This document shows positions 34,544-42,653 of a DNA stretch of 42,773 nucleotides, one piece after another. The notes below the pieces were generated by a model. It did no database searches. It was not told where the DNA came from and worked only from the letters and a program-made list of their open reading frames with translations. The position numbers and the translations under genes were made by a program. This DNA comes from Spirochaetales bacterium (lineage in GTDB: Bacteria > Spirochaetota > Spirochaetia > SZUA-6 > JAFGRV01): assembly GCA_016928415.1 (NCBI GenBank), contig JAFGKU010000111.1, positions 1 to 42,773 on the forward strand, read 5' to 3'. The first letter of the stretch is position 1. Every line of letters starts with the position of its first letter.

Positions 34544-35395
34544 ATGAAAAATCCCGGGGTCTATCCCTGCTTGTTTCTTCTTGTTCCGGTCATTACCCTG
34601 CTATCCTGCGCTACCCTGCCCAAAGAGGTAACGTATGACTACCTTATAGGTTCCTGGAAGATAATGGAAAGCAACGATTTAACAAGCCCGGACTACCTCT
34701 GGATATTTTATCCCGACGGTACGAGAGATTCGGTGGATGTGAACGGGAACATTTTGAATACGGCGGAATTGACCGATTATCGGGATAATTCCTTTGCCGC
34801 TACATCAATAACATACCCCGCCCACCCCGAGTACATCGGTGTCAAGGGTAAATACATAATCGAACGCCTTGATACGGACACTTTAAAAATGGTTCTTTTT
34901 TACGGGGACGAGCAGGCTCATTCTGTCAATATTTACCGGCTGGAAGGAGTACAGCTTGAAGAGTATCTGGGTGCCCGGAAATCCAGCCGGCCGGATGCCT
35001 ATAAGCCCTCAATAGCCATCCTTGAATTCGGGGTGGAGGGCGTATCAAAGGCCCAGGGGAAACTCGTTGTTGATATACTGAACAGCGTGCTTGAAGCTAC
35101 CGGCCGTTTTACCGTAATCGAAAGAAAAAAAATGGAAGAACTGCAGGGTGATCAAAATTTATCATCCAATGATGAAGCCATCATACAAAATCAGCTGGAA
35201 GCCGGTAAGCTTGCGGCCGCTGATTTTGTTATAACAGGCCGCATTGAAAAAATCGGTAAACGTTACCTTCTTGATGTAAAAATCCTTGAAGCGGCAACCG
35301 GCACAACCTTTTCAACCGCATCCCGTGTATTCACTTCCCTGAACAGCCTCCTCGACAATGGCGAACTGATAGCATGCCTGCTTATAAACTATTAA
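34544..35395 (+). CDS. lipoprotein with C-terminal CsgG/LpoB-like domain
   Basis: The 283-residue protein starts with a lipoprotein signal (about 1-22, lipobox LLSC, Cys at 22). A first domain (about 25-135) reads like a small beta-barrel of the lipocalin-like, stress-related sort (LIGSWKIMESND, WIFYPDGTRDS). The second (about 150-283) is CsgG/FlgT/LpoB-like: SIAILEFGVEGVSKAQGKLVVDIL, FTVIERKKMEEL, AADFVITGRIEKIGKRYLLDVKILEA. Such domains are common in spirochaete lipoproteins and in outer-membrane assembly or penicillin-binding-protein activators; the role here is unknown. It has its own promoter and two terminators, so it is a single-gene unit. Confidence 0.8.
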   Translation: MKNPGVYPCLFLLVPVITLLSCATLPKEVTYDYLIGSWKIMESNDLTSPDYLWIFYPDGTRDSVDVNGNILNTAELTDYRDNSFAATSITYPAHPEYIGVKGKYIIERLDTDTLKMVLFYGDEQAHSVNIYRLEGVQLEEYLGARKSSRPDAYKPSIAILEFGVEGVSKAQGKLVVDILNSVLEATGRFTVIERKKMEELQGDQNLSSNDEAIIQNQLEAGKLAAADFVITGRIEKIGKRYLLDVKILEAATGTTFSTASRVFTSLNSLLDNGELIACLLINY

Positions 35396-35410
35396 ATCGA
35401 CGCACAGCCG

Positions 35411-35433
35411 CCAAATCACTTCCGTGATTTTTT
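35411..35433 (+). terminator. intrinsic terminator, first of two near-identical copies
   Basis: AAATCAC-TTCC-GTGATTT followed by T's. The same sequence with one change recurs at 35450. Confidence 0.75.
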
Positions 35434-35449
35434 GCCGGCGTTCAGGACA

Positions 35450-35472
35450 CCAAATCACTTCAGTGATTTTTA
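35450..35472 (+). terminator. intrinsic terminator, second copy
   Basis: AAATCAC-TTCA-GTGATTT with T's; a 23-base direct repeat of 35411-35433 with few changes, directly before the next promoter. Confidence 0.75.
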
Positions 35473-35473
35473 C

Positions 35474-35502
35474 TTGACACCCCGGAGACTGATACCTATC
35501 AT
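35474..35502 (+). promoter_or_regulatory. promoter of the 1232-residue sensor gene
   Basis: Perfect TTGACA at 35474-35479, 17-base spacer, TATCAT at 35497-35502. The expected transcription start (about 35509) is only a few bases before the GTG at 35512, so the message may be almost leaderless, or start at the ATG at 35527. Confidence 0.65.
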
Positions 35503-35511
35503 TGAAAGGGA

Positions 35512-38500
35512 GTGAAATCTAATCCGATGAAAAGCAGAAAACCGGGAATTGCTTTTTTTGCCTTTAATTTACAGACACCCTACGCTATCCGAATTTGCAT
35601 CAGCATCGGCGAGGCGGCAAAAAAAAGCGGTTTCAACCATTTTATTTTCCCGGGCAATAACTGGAAATTTTCCCCCGAGAATTACCTGTACCAGCACAGC
35701 ATGATATATAACTTGATAGATCCTACCAACATAGATGTGATCATTTCATCCGCCGGGTCCATGAATATATTGCTGGAACCGGAGGAATACCGGGAATTTC
35801 TTGAATCATTACATCCTATTCCCGTCATTAACATTGGCTACAAATTAGAAGGGTATCCCTCAATCCTGGTAAACGGTAAACCGGGATTTTCCACATTGCT
35901 TTCTCACTTGATTGAAGAACATCAACACAAGCGGATAGCATTCATTAAGGGCCCTGCAGGCCATGCTGAAGCTGAGGAGAGGTTTTCCGCATACACCGAA
36001 ACCCTGTCAAAACACGGATTACCGGTTGATGAAGGATTGATTGCACCGGGAATCTTCACCCCGGAGTCAGGCAGGGACGCCGCCATTGAATTGATCCGGA
36101 GGGGAATACCGTTTGATGCCCTTGCCTGTGCCAATGATGAAATGGCCATATCGGCTATGGATGTTTTAAGAGAAAACGGCATCAAGGTACCGGGTGATGT
36201 TGCCGTTGTTGGATTTGATAATTCCAGGAATTCGGAATTTTCGCTCCCTCCCCTGTCGACTGTGAATCAGCCGCTTAAAATGATAGGCCAAAAAGCCGTA
36301 GATATGGCCAAATGTATAATAGAAGGGGAGAAATGCGGAGATGTGACTCTGGATACTTATTCTGTTATCAGAAAATCATGCGGGTGCTGTTCCCGGTCAA
36401 TCCGCTTGATGCGCGACCAGCCGGTTAATTTGGAAGCGGATGACATACCCGGTCAGGAAATAGTGGAAAAATTGATAACCCGGTTCCCCATGATGGCTTC
36501 CCGGAAGAATGACCTGCTGGTGCTTATAAACCTGTTGTCAAATATAGTCCGTAAAAAAATGGATTCTTCATCATTCATCAGCAGGATGGAAGAAATAATT
36601 AACAGCCAGATATCACGTGATGAAGACATAACCTCGTGGCAGGACATCCTGACAACAATACACATGGAGCTGTCATTACATTTCAGTAAAGAAGAATACC
36701 TTTATCTCATGCACAATGCAGTAGATGAAGCCCGTATCATTACAGGTGAATACCTTCAGGTGGAATCCATGCTCAGGCGAAACCAGTCTATTTCGTATTT
36801 TTTTGTTATCAGCGATGTGATCCAGAAAATCAACAGTACACTGACCATTGATGAGTTGATGACCGTTATCAAAAATCAGGTTCCCCGCCTGGGTATACCC
36901 GGGTGCTACCTCTGCCTTTACTCCCAGTCAGTTACCATGAATTATGGGGAAAGAAAAAAAACACCGGAATGGTCCGAACTTATCCTTGCGTACGGGAGGG
37001 ACGGTGAAATAAAAATCGATCCCACGAGAAAGACTTTCCCCACACGCCAATTGACGCCCGCGGGAATTTTACCCGATGACAGGTCTATGGAATTTATCGT
37101 GACTCCCCTGTTTTTCAGGGATGAGCATATGGGATTCATTATATTCGAACACACCCCAAATACGGGATTCGAGGTATATGAAAACCTGAGGCTGCAAATC
37201 AGCTCCGCGCTGAAAGGTTCTTCGCTATTGCTTCAAATGGAAAAGTCGGAAAAAGAGCTGCACAAGGCCAACGAAAAACTCACCGAACTGGACAAGTCCA
37301 AAACGAATTTCTTTTCCAACATATCCCATGAACTCAGGACGCCTTTGACCCTGATCCTTGGCCCTATTGAATCAATTCTTGAGGGAAACTATAAAAAAAG
37401 CCTGGCATACAATGATGAAATACTTACATCCATGCATACAAACAGTCTGCGGCTGCTGAAACTGATAAACAACCTTCTCGATTTCACAAAAATCGAAGCT
37501 GGAAAGATGGACGTAAAAAAACGGTATGTTGACATTACGAAGCTCGTTTCTTTTTTCATAACGCAGGTGGCCCCTGCCTCCAGGAACAAGAACATAAACC
37601 TGTTTATCGACAAACCGGACAAGGATATTATTGCCTTTATCGACACCGATCTCCTTGAAAAAGCGTTTTTCAACATCATTTCCAATGCCCTGAAATTTAC
37701 CCCGCCAGGCGGTACCATATCCATTAAAATAGGGGAGCATGCCCCGGTAAACGGGAATAAAATGCTTTTTGTGTCCATATCCGATTCAGGCATAGGTATT
37801 CCCGCCGATAAACTCCGGATTATCTTTGAGAGATTCACCCAGGTTGACTCCTCAAGTTCAAGAAAATTCGCAGGTACGGGAATAGGCCTGTCTTTCAGCA
37901 AGGAAATAATCGAACTGCAGGGAGGATCGATAGAAGTAGAAAGCAATGTGAACAAGGGCAGCACATTTCACCTGGTTCTTCCGGCGGCAACAAACGTGCC
38001 TAAGGATAAAATTGTCACCGATTTTTACGAGGCCAAGCCATTCTGGTTTTCCGACCTGGATATTCCGCTTGAGAAAAAGGAAAATAAGACAAAGAGGGTA
38101 ACAACCCGGAAGTCGGTCCTCATTATCGACGACAACGCCGATATGCGGAATTTCCTGAAATTGATCATGGAAAAGGAAAATTTCTCCGTCCTGCTGGCCG
38201 AAGACGGGAAGGCGGGACTGGAAACGGCCCGAAACACGAAGCCGGATATTATCCTCTCCGACGTGATGATGCCTGAACTGGACGGTCTTGAAATGACCCG
38301 GATAATAAAAAGGGACCGGGAGCTCTCCGGAACCCCGGTAATACTCCTGACGGCCAAAAGGGATATTATATCCAGAATTGAAGGCCTCGAGCAGGGTGCC
38401 GACGATTACCTCGCCAAGCCGTTCAATGCCCGGGAACTTTTGGCCCGCGTTCACTCCAACCTGGAGATGAAAAAGCTCCGTGACAGCATCCAGCTCCAGA

Positions 38501-39210
38501 GGGACCTGTTGGCCGAAAAGAAAATAGACCTGGAAAAACTCGTCAGGATCCAGACTGAGGAAATTGAAAAAGAAAAGGACAATGCCGTTTTTCTGCGGAA
38601 ACGGGCGGAGAAACAACTGGAGGAATTCCTCCTCGTGCTTGCCGCTGCCATCGAATCCAAGGACATGCACACGAAAAACCACGTCGACCGCGTGGCCAGC
38701 TATTCAAGGGATATTGCCATGGCCCTGGAATTTGACGAAAGTCAGATCCAGAGCATTTTCCTGGGAGCCGCCGTCCATGACGTGGGTAAGATAGGTGTGA
38801 AGGATTCCATCCTGAACAAGACCGGCCGGCTTACCGATGAGGAAGTGGCGGCCATGCGGCTTCATCCCGTAATCGGGAAATCCCTCCTGGAAAAAATCGA
38901 AAACATTGGAATTCCCCTGGAAATTGCCTACAGCCACCAGGAACGCTGGGACGGCAAGGGCTATCCCCTTGGCCTGAAAGGCGAAGAAATCCCCCTCACG
39001 GCCCGCATAGTGACCCTGGCGGATTACTGGGACGCCATCACGTCGGACCGCCCCTACAGGAAAGCAATGCACCTGAAATCGGCCGTCAAACTGATGCACG
39101 AGGAACGGGGAAAAGCGTTCGATCCCAAACTGTTCGATATCTTCATGAATGATGAGAATAAAATTTACTTACGGTACATGAGTGAAGAACAGTTGCAGGA
39201 ACTGGAATAA
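35512..39210 (+). CDS. LacI-fold sugar sensor with hybrid histidine kinase, receiver and HD-GYP domains
   Basis: The 1232-residue protein begins with a LacI/GalR-type binding domain lacking a DNA-binding part (about 12-295: ALACANDEMAISAMDVL, VAVVGFDNSRN, ending RKSCGCCSR), a helical and GAF-like region (about 300-570), a coiled coil, a kinase core (SHELRTPLTLI with H606; NIISNALKFTP; GTGIGLSF), a receiver domain (LIIDDN, acceptor D917 in LSDVMMPE) and a C-terminal HD-GYP domain (HDVGKIG with H1089-D1090; HQERWDGKGYPLGLKGEE). No membrane segment or signal peptide is seen. The front half is homologous to the protein at 2181-4514. A plausible chain is sugar binding, phosphate passing to the receiver, and change in c-di-GMP hydrolysis within one polypeptide. 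Start GTG at 35512 or ATG at 35527. Confidence 0.9.
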   Translation: MKSNPMKSRKPGIAFFAFNLQTPYAIRICISIGEAAKKSGFNHFIFPGNNWKFSPENYLYQHSMIYNLIDPTNIDVIISSAGSMNILLEPEEYREFLESLHPIPVINIGYKLEGYPSILVNGKPGFSTLLSHLIEEHQHKRIAFIKGPAGHAEAEERFSAYTETLSKHGLPVDEGLIAPGIFTPESGRDAAIELIRRGIPFDALACANDEMAISAMDVLRENGIKVPGDVAVVGFDNSRNSEFSLPPLSTVNQPLKMIGQKAVDMAKCIIEGEKCGDVTLDTYSVIRKSCGCCSRSIRLMRDQPVNLEADDIPGQEIVEKLITRFPMMASRKNDLLVLINLLSNIVRKKMDSSSFISRMEEIINSQISRDEDITSWQDILTTIHMELSLHFSKEEYLYLMHNAVDEARIITGEYLQVESMLRRNQSISYFFVISDVIQKINSTLTIDELMTVIKNQVPRLGIPGCYLCLYSQSVTMNYGERKKTPEWSELILAYGRDGEIKIDPTRKTFPTRQLTPAGILPDDRSMEFIVTPLFFRDEHMGFIIFEHTPNTGFEVYENLRLQISSALKGSSLLLQMEKSEKELHKANEKLTELDKSKTNFFSNISHELRTPLTLILGPIESILEGNYKKSLAYNDEILTSMHTNSLRLLKLINNLLDFTKIEAGKMDVKKRYVDITKLVSFFITQVAPASRNKNINLFIDKPDKDIIAFIDTDLLEKAFFNIISNALKFTPPGGTISIKIGEHAPVNGNKMLFVSISDSGIGIPADKLRIIFERFTQVDSSSSRKFAGTGIGLSFSKEIIELQGGSIEVESNVNKGSTFHLVLPAATNVPKDKIVTDFYEAKPFWFSDLDIPLEKKENKTKRVTTRKSVLIIDDNADMRNFLKLIMEKENFSVLLAEDGKAGLETARNTKPDIILSDVMMPELDGLEMTRIIKRDRELSGTPVILLTAKRDIISRIEGLEQGADDYLAKPFNARELLARVHSNLEMKKLRDSIQLQRDLLAEKKIDLEKLVRIQTEEIEKEKDNAVFLRKRAEKQLEEFLLVLAAAIESKDMHTKNHVDRVASYSRDIAMALEFDESQIQSIFLGAAVHDVGKIGVKDSILNKTGRLTDEEVAAMRLHPVIGKSLLEKIENIGIPLEIAYSHQERWDGKGYPLGLKGEEIPLTARIVTLADYWDAITSDRPYRKAMHLKSAVKLMHEERGKAFDPKLFDIFMNDENKIYLRYMSEEQLQELE

Positions 39211-39233
39211 TTAAAAACAGTCGGCTCTGTGTT

Positions 39234-40262
39234 TTACCCTTCCGTTCCTTCTTCATATTCAAAGCGGTAATACGCATCCGCTTCAAATTCATTTAAATCA
39301 TAGGAACTCAAAAGAATTTCAGCCTGCCGGTCCTTCTCATCATAGGCAATTTCCAGGAGCCCGTCGCTTATGATGGCCGGTTTTACCCTTCTGCCCACAT
39401 ATTGTTGCTGAAAGGGAATGGCCTTATAATTCATTATCCTGAGTTTTCCGGTTTCCGTATACCCGTATTCCTCTGTCCTGTTTTTATAAGGAACAATTTG
39501 CCCGGATATTTCCCTGACAAGATTTTCCACCGAAACATGAATGAGTAATCCTTCCACATTGTATTTCCTTGTCTCTTTTGAAACGAGGGTGCCATTTTCA
39601 AAAACCCGGGTTTCAACATTCCTCCCCTCAAGGTAATCATATTCCCTGCGTAAAACTTCCTCGTCATCCCTTAAAAACTCTATCCTGACCAGCTGGTCAT
39701 CTTTCAGGGTATGCAATTCAATCTCTTCACCGTCTTCCATGACATGCCTGACCTTTTTCGTCCGGCCGGGGACAATGTATTCAATGAAATATTCCCCGCT
39801 GTTGTCAATCCTGTGTACAAGCCGTTCCTCCTCATCCCATTCGGAAAGATCCATCACATTGCCGTCCTGGTCAATCTGTTCCTCTTTCTTTTTTTTCCCA
39901 TCCGGGTGAAACTGTAAAACCGTTTCTTCTATGGGTTCGTCATCAACCAGAACCTGCCTTACCTCTTCATCGCCATCATCAAAAACAACGAATGTTTCGG
40001 CGCTGCCCGCATCATGATAAATCCTTTCCTCCCGGGCAACCCGCCCCTTGTCGTCATAAGAAAGATTCCTCTCATACACGGGATCTCCGTTCGAGGAATA
40101 CCTGACAAAACGGATCAGCCGGTTTTCAGAATCAAATTCACGGATCATATGCAGCTTTTCCTTCACTTCAACCGACGCCGGGTGGGAATTCTCATTGAAC
40201 AAACTGTATTCATACGCCTTGAATAGCTTCTTTTTAAAAACACGCTGGATTAGATGATTCAT
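39234..40262 (-). CDS. hypothetical protein with YD/MORN-like repeats
   Basis: A 342-residue, strongly charged protein (rich in Glu, Asp, Arg and Val) with no signal peptide or membrane segment. Many short units run as a hydrophobic-charged pattern near Asp-x-x-Gly, for example FDSENRLIRFVRYSSNGDPV and YDDKGRVAREERIYH, like YD, MORN-variant or YwqK-type repeats. Function unknown; relatives of such proteins occur beside toxin or antitoxin genes. The ATG has GGAG seven bases before it and a good promoter. A decayed copy of its first about 60 codons plus promoter lies at 41070-41320, so this locus has been duplicated. Its 3' end converges on the sensor gene with 23 bases between the stops. Confidence 0.7.
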   Translation of the reverse strand: MNHLIQRVFKKKLFKAYEYSLFNENSHPASVEVKEKLHMIREFDSENRLIRFVRYSSNGDPVYERNLSYDDKGRVAREERIYHDAGSAETFVVFDDGDEEVRQVLVDDEPIEETVLQFHPDGKKKKEEQIDQDGNVMDLSEWDEEERLVHRIDNSGEYFIEYIVPGRTKKVRHVMEDGEEIELHTLKDDQLVRIEFLRDDEEVLRREYDYLEGRNVETRVFENGTLVSKETRKYNVEGLLIHVSVENLVREISGQIVPYKNRTEEYGYTETGKLRIMNYKAIPFQQQYVGRRVKPAIISDGLLEIAYDEKDRQAEILLSSYDLNEFEADAYYRFEYEEGTEG

Positions 40263-40284
40263 TGGTTACTCCGCTTTGGATCGA

Positions 40285-40313
40285 ATATTATCTTTTTGTT
40301 TTCGTCGTGTCAA
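40285..40313 (-). promoter_or_regulatory. promoter of the YD/MORN-like gene
   Basis: On the reverse strand: TTGACA (40313-40308), 17-base spacer, TAATAT (40290-40285), 22 bases before the ATG. A diverged copy exists at 41292-41320. Confidence 0.65.
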
Positions 40314-40353
40314 ATCAAGTTTTATTTATGCAAGGGATACTAAATCCTGTATA

Positions 40354-41019
40354 TCAACCCTCAATTTTAAATATCTTTTTAAACCATCCCTTGAATAAAA
40401 AGCTGAATATAAAAAATAACAAAACCATAAAATTTAACCAAATGGCTAAAACAAATAATAAGAGGTTAGGTTGATTGAGGTCCTTTTTGACAATTACTAC
40501 GCCCCTTAATATCCGGGAATTAAATTCATTATCAGCTTTTACATTGATTTTAAAATGATATTCATTATCAACCACATCGTTTTCTTCAAACAAACGCAAT
40601 GTAACCTCTTTTTCAAAATGATTTTTTTTAATATACGCGGCAACAATGCCAGCCTCTTCAAAATCGGTTTTATTATAACCAACCACCCCATTTTTATTAA
40701 AAATCAGCTTATTATCCTTATTATAAATGTCAATTTGAATCGGCAACATGTATAGAGCTTTACTTTTATTTTTTTCACTTTTAATTTTATCCCCGCCAAT
40801 AACCAATTTCAAATCAATCACTAAATTCCTTCTTTTTAAAATATCAAAACTACCGACAATTTCTTTATTATCAGAAAATTCACACTGTTTAATTTTAACA
40901 CCGGAATTTAAATCATTAAAATATATAACTGTGACAATTACTTGTAAACTTGTAACAACCAATAATGATAGAAATAAATACTTTCTAATAACTTTCATTT
41001 TGATATGAGAATCTCCCAT
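40354..41019 (-). CDS. hypothetical membrane protein with two membrane segments
   Basis: A 221-residue protein not recognised as any family. It has one membrane segment near the start (about 14-33), a soluble middle part rich in Lys, Asn and Ile (about 35-180), and a second membrane segment near the end (about 184-208) with a basic tail, so the middle should face outward. DNA is clearly AT-richer than the enzymes nearby. GAGGAAG lies six bases before the ATG, and a TATAAT sits about 25 bases upstream. It lies between the YD/MORN-like gene and the decayed copy of that gene, all on one strand, so it may have arrived or been duplicated with them. Confidence 0.65.
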   Translation of the reverse strand: MGDSHIKMKVIRKYLFLSLLVVTSLQVIVTVIYFNDLNSGVKIKQCEFSDNKEIVGSFDILKRRNLVIDLKLVIGGDKIKSEKNKSKALYMLPIQIDIYNKDNKLIFNKNGVVGYNKTDFEEAGIVAAYIKKNHFEKEVTLRLFEENDVVDNEYHFKINVKADNEFNSRILRGVVIVKKDLNQPNLLLFVLAIWLNFMVLLFFIFSFLFKGWFKKIFKIEG

Positions 41020-41069
41020 GTTAACTTCCTCATTTTGAAATTATACCTTTTTGTATTAAAGTATAAAAG

Positions 41070-41269
41070 GTCGATCGAATGTATATTATAGATCCCCGGC
41101 GCGCAATAACTGACAAATTATATAAGCCGGCTGCCGAAGTCAAATTCAAGGATAATACAAAGCTTTTCCTTCCCTTAAACCGATGCCGGATAGGAATCCT
41201 GATTGAACAAACTTTATTCATACGCCGTGAAAATCATAATTTAAAATCGCGCTGAATTGGATTATTAAT
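41070..41269 (-). pseudogene. decayed 5' copy of the YD/MORN-like gene
   Basis: Read on the reverse strand from about 41269, the sequence lines up in frame with the first 60 or so codons of the gene at 39234-40262: F-x-AYE-stop-SLFN-x-x-S-x-PASV-stop-x-x-KEK is matched by FKAYEYSLFN and PASVEVKEKL in the intact gene, then EFDxxxRLI-stop-FVxY against EFDSENRLIRFVRY. The start codon position is ATT, several in-frame stops are present, and the copy fades out near 41070. The upstream flank is also shared, including the promoter. An open frame in another register here is not a gene. Confidence 0.8.
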
Positions 41270-41291
41270 ATGTTACTACACCCTGGATCGA

Positions 41292-41320
41292 ATCTTATAT
41301 TTTTCCTTTTGACATGTCAA
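41292..41320 (-). promoter_or_regulatory. promoter copy retained in front of the decayed gene
   Basis: On the reverse strand: TTGACA (41320-41315), 17-base spacer, TAAGAT (41297-41292); aligned with the promoter at 40285-40313. It could now drive the membrane protein gene at 41019. Confidence 0.5.
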
Positions 41321-41327
41321 AGGGAAT

Positions 41328-41357
41328 TTGACAGCCCTAAAAAAGGCTCACCATAAT
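41328..41357 (+). promoter_or_regulatory. promoter of the YcxB-like gene
   Basis: TTGACA at 41328-41333, 18-base spacer, CATAAT at 41352-41357. The -35 boxes of this and the reverse-strand promoter are only seven bases apart, so the two may share a control site. Confidence 0.5.
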
Positions 41358-41414
41358 TGAAAATTGGCAGCAATCAGGATAATATTCAGAAAATCATATT
41401 TTTGGAGTTTCAAA

Positions 41415-42008
41415 ATGATGAATAGAGAATACATATATGAAGACACTTATGATGCATACATTTCTTTCCAATACTATATTGGGCGCCGCATGAATCAAGG
41501 CAACCTGGTATCCATAATTTTACCATACATTCAAATAGCCCCGGTAGTTGTGATGTTAATGTCTTTAAACTTTCCTGTTTCAACAGCCTTCCTTATCCTG
41601 ACAGTCTCGGTTATCATTATTTACCTGGGCAGTTTATATTATATTTATTTCAACAGGGATAAACTTATAAAAAAAGGGTTTGATAAAATTATCAAAACAA
41701 GGGAACCGTATCAGGTCACTCTGATGTTGACAGATACAGGCATAAAAACAGAATCGAAAAATCGGGACGAATTGATCAAATGGGCTGCTTTACACGATGT
41801 TATGGAAAATGAAAATTTTCTCTATATCATGACGCTCCGTTCATCGTTTTTAATCATTCCGATGACTGTTTTTAAGGATGAAGAGGAAAAGAAAGCATTT
41901 ATGGAGACGGTTAGACTCCATATACAGACAGATAACACAGCTACGGGGAAAATTGAAAGAACAGGAAGAGGAAAAAAGGCAACCCATTCCCGAACCTTTG
42001 GGCCTTAA
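41415..42008 (+). CDS. YcxB-like membrane protein with an abnormal C-terminus
   Basis: The 197-residue protein has two close membrane segments (about 35-55 and 58-78) and then the YcxB-type C-terminal domain (VTLMLTDTGIKTESKNRDELIKWAALHDVME, FLIIPMTVFKDEEEKKAF), whose role is unknown. The ATG at 41415 has GGAG before it and fits the promoter; a TTG at 41364 is less likely. The last 25 or so residues (after about LHIQ) do not look like the family: they are the wrong-frame reading of a HicB fragment that follows, so the natural end was probably lost in a joining event. Confidence 0.7.
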   Translation: MMNREYIYEDTYDAYISFQYYIGRRMNQGNLVSIILPYIQIAPVVVMLMSLNFPVSTAFLILTVSVIIIYLGSLYYIYFNRDKLIKKGFDKIIKTREPYQVTLMLTDTGIKTESKNRDELIKWAALHDVMENENFLYIMTLRSSFLIIPMTVFKDEEEKKAFMETVRLHIQTDNTATGKIERTGRGKKATHSRTFGP

Positions 42009-42123
42009 GAAATTCAAAGGCAACCTCGCTTTACACATACCATCTGAACTCCATCACACACTTGCAATACGGTCGGCCGAAGAAGGCGTATCCATAAATC
42101 AGTTTATCCTGTCAAAGCTTTAA
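41953..42123 (+). pseudogene. HicB-type antitoxin remnant (C-terminal part)
   Basis: In a frame different from the YcxB-like gene, the sequence encodes PIPEPLGLKKFKGNLALHIP and then SELHHTLAIRSAEEGVSINQ, ending in FILSKL. This is the C-terminal ribbon-helix-helix part of HicB/Arc-like antitoxins (PxP linker, then RiPseLHxxLaxxAxxxGvSxNqfi). The N-terminal HicB domain is absent and no HicA toxin is nearby. An open frame reaches back to an ATG at 41878 inside the YcxB-like gene, but without resemblance to HicB. Probably a stranded fragment; a short DNA-binding protein cannot be fully excluded. The 120 bases after it hold nothing recognised. Confidence 0.6.
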
Positions 42124-42245
42124 TTGGCCTTGATACACGTTCGCTTTTAGGCTTTCCCGTTAAAGCATCCGTCCCCGGGTCTGCCACAGCTGATTTTTAA
42201 ACGCTCGTTCACTCCTGACTGTTTTACTTGGGTTTAGCAATAAAA

Positions 42246-42533
42246 TCAAAATTTTAATCGCTCCATTCTTTTTATTAACAATGAATCCAAGTATTCTTTT
42301 ACTTCTTTCGCAGCTTCTAAAGCTAAATCTTTATCTTGTGAATCTGAATTTTTATTAAGTTTATTAATAGCTTGAATTAAAATATCATCAATACATTTTT
42401 TAAGTGTCATTTCAAAAATTCTCTTTTTATCCGCTCTTTCATCTATTTCCTTTTTTTTTAAAATAGCTAAAGCTTGTTTAAAAACGGCATCGAATTTTTT
42501 CTTTAAGAGCCTTTCATATTTTTTATTCATCAT
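42246..42533 (-). CDS. small hypothetical helical protein
   Basis: A 95-residue, Lys- and Glu-rich, probably all-helical protein without signal peptide or membrane segment. No family recognised. GAGGT sits seven bases before the ATG, which supports real translation. AT-rich like the membrane protein at 40354. Role unknown. Confidence 0.55.
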   Translation of the reverse strand: MMNKKYERLLKKKFDAVFKQALAILKKKEIDERADKKRIFEMTLKKCIDDILIQAINKLNKNSDSQDKDLALEAAKEVKEYLDSLLIKRMERLKF

Positions 42534-42576
42534 ATAATACCTCTATTTCTAATAGAATTTCAAATTAATTGGAATC

Positions 42577-42591
42577 CCCACTTTTAGTGGG
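42577..42591. repeat. short hairpin between two reverse-strand genes
   Basis: CCCACT-TTT-AGTGGG, a perfect 6-bp stem, followed by a GC-rich stretch up to about 42620 that stands out in an AT-rich area. Could be the end of the partial gene's transcript or a repeat unit. Confidence 0.4.
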
Positions 42592-42653
42592 CTAGAGCCG
42601 CTTCATGCCGCGGGGGAGGGAATTATACATCTTAAACAATAATAAAATATGAA

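Noticed and set aside
37858..38682. Open frame of 274 residues on the - strand
   Set aside because: Antisense to the kinase-receiver part of the 1232-residue sensor.
41030..41221. Open frame of 63 residues on the - strand
   Set aside because: It is a frame-shifted reading of the decayed YD/MORN-like copy; the true homology is in another frame with stops.
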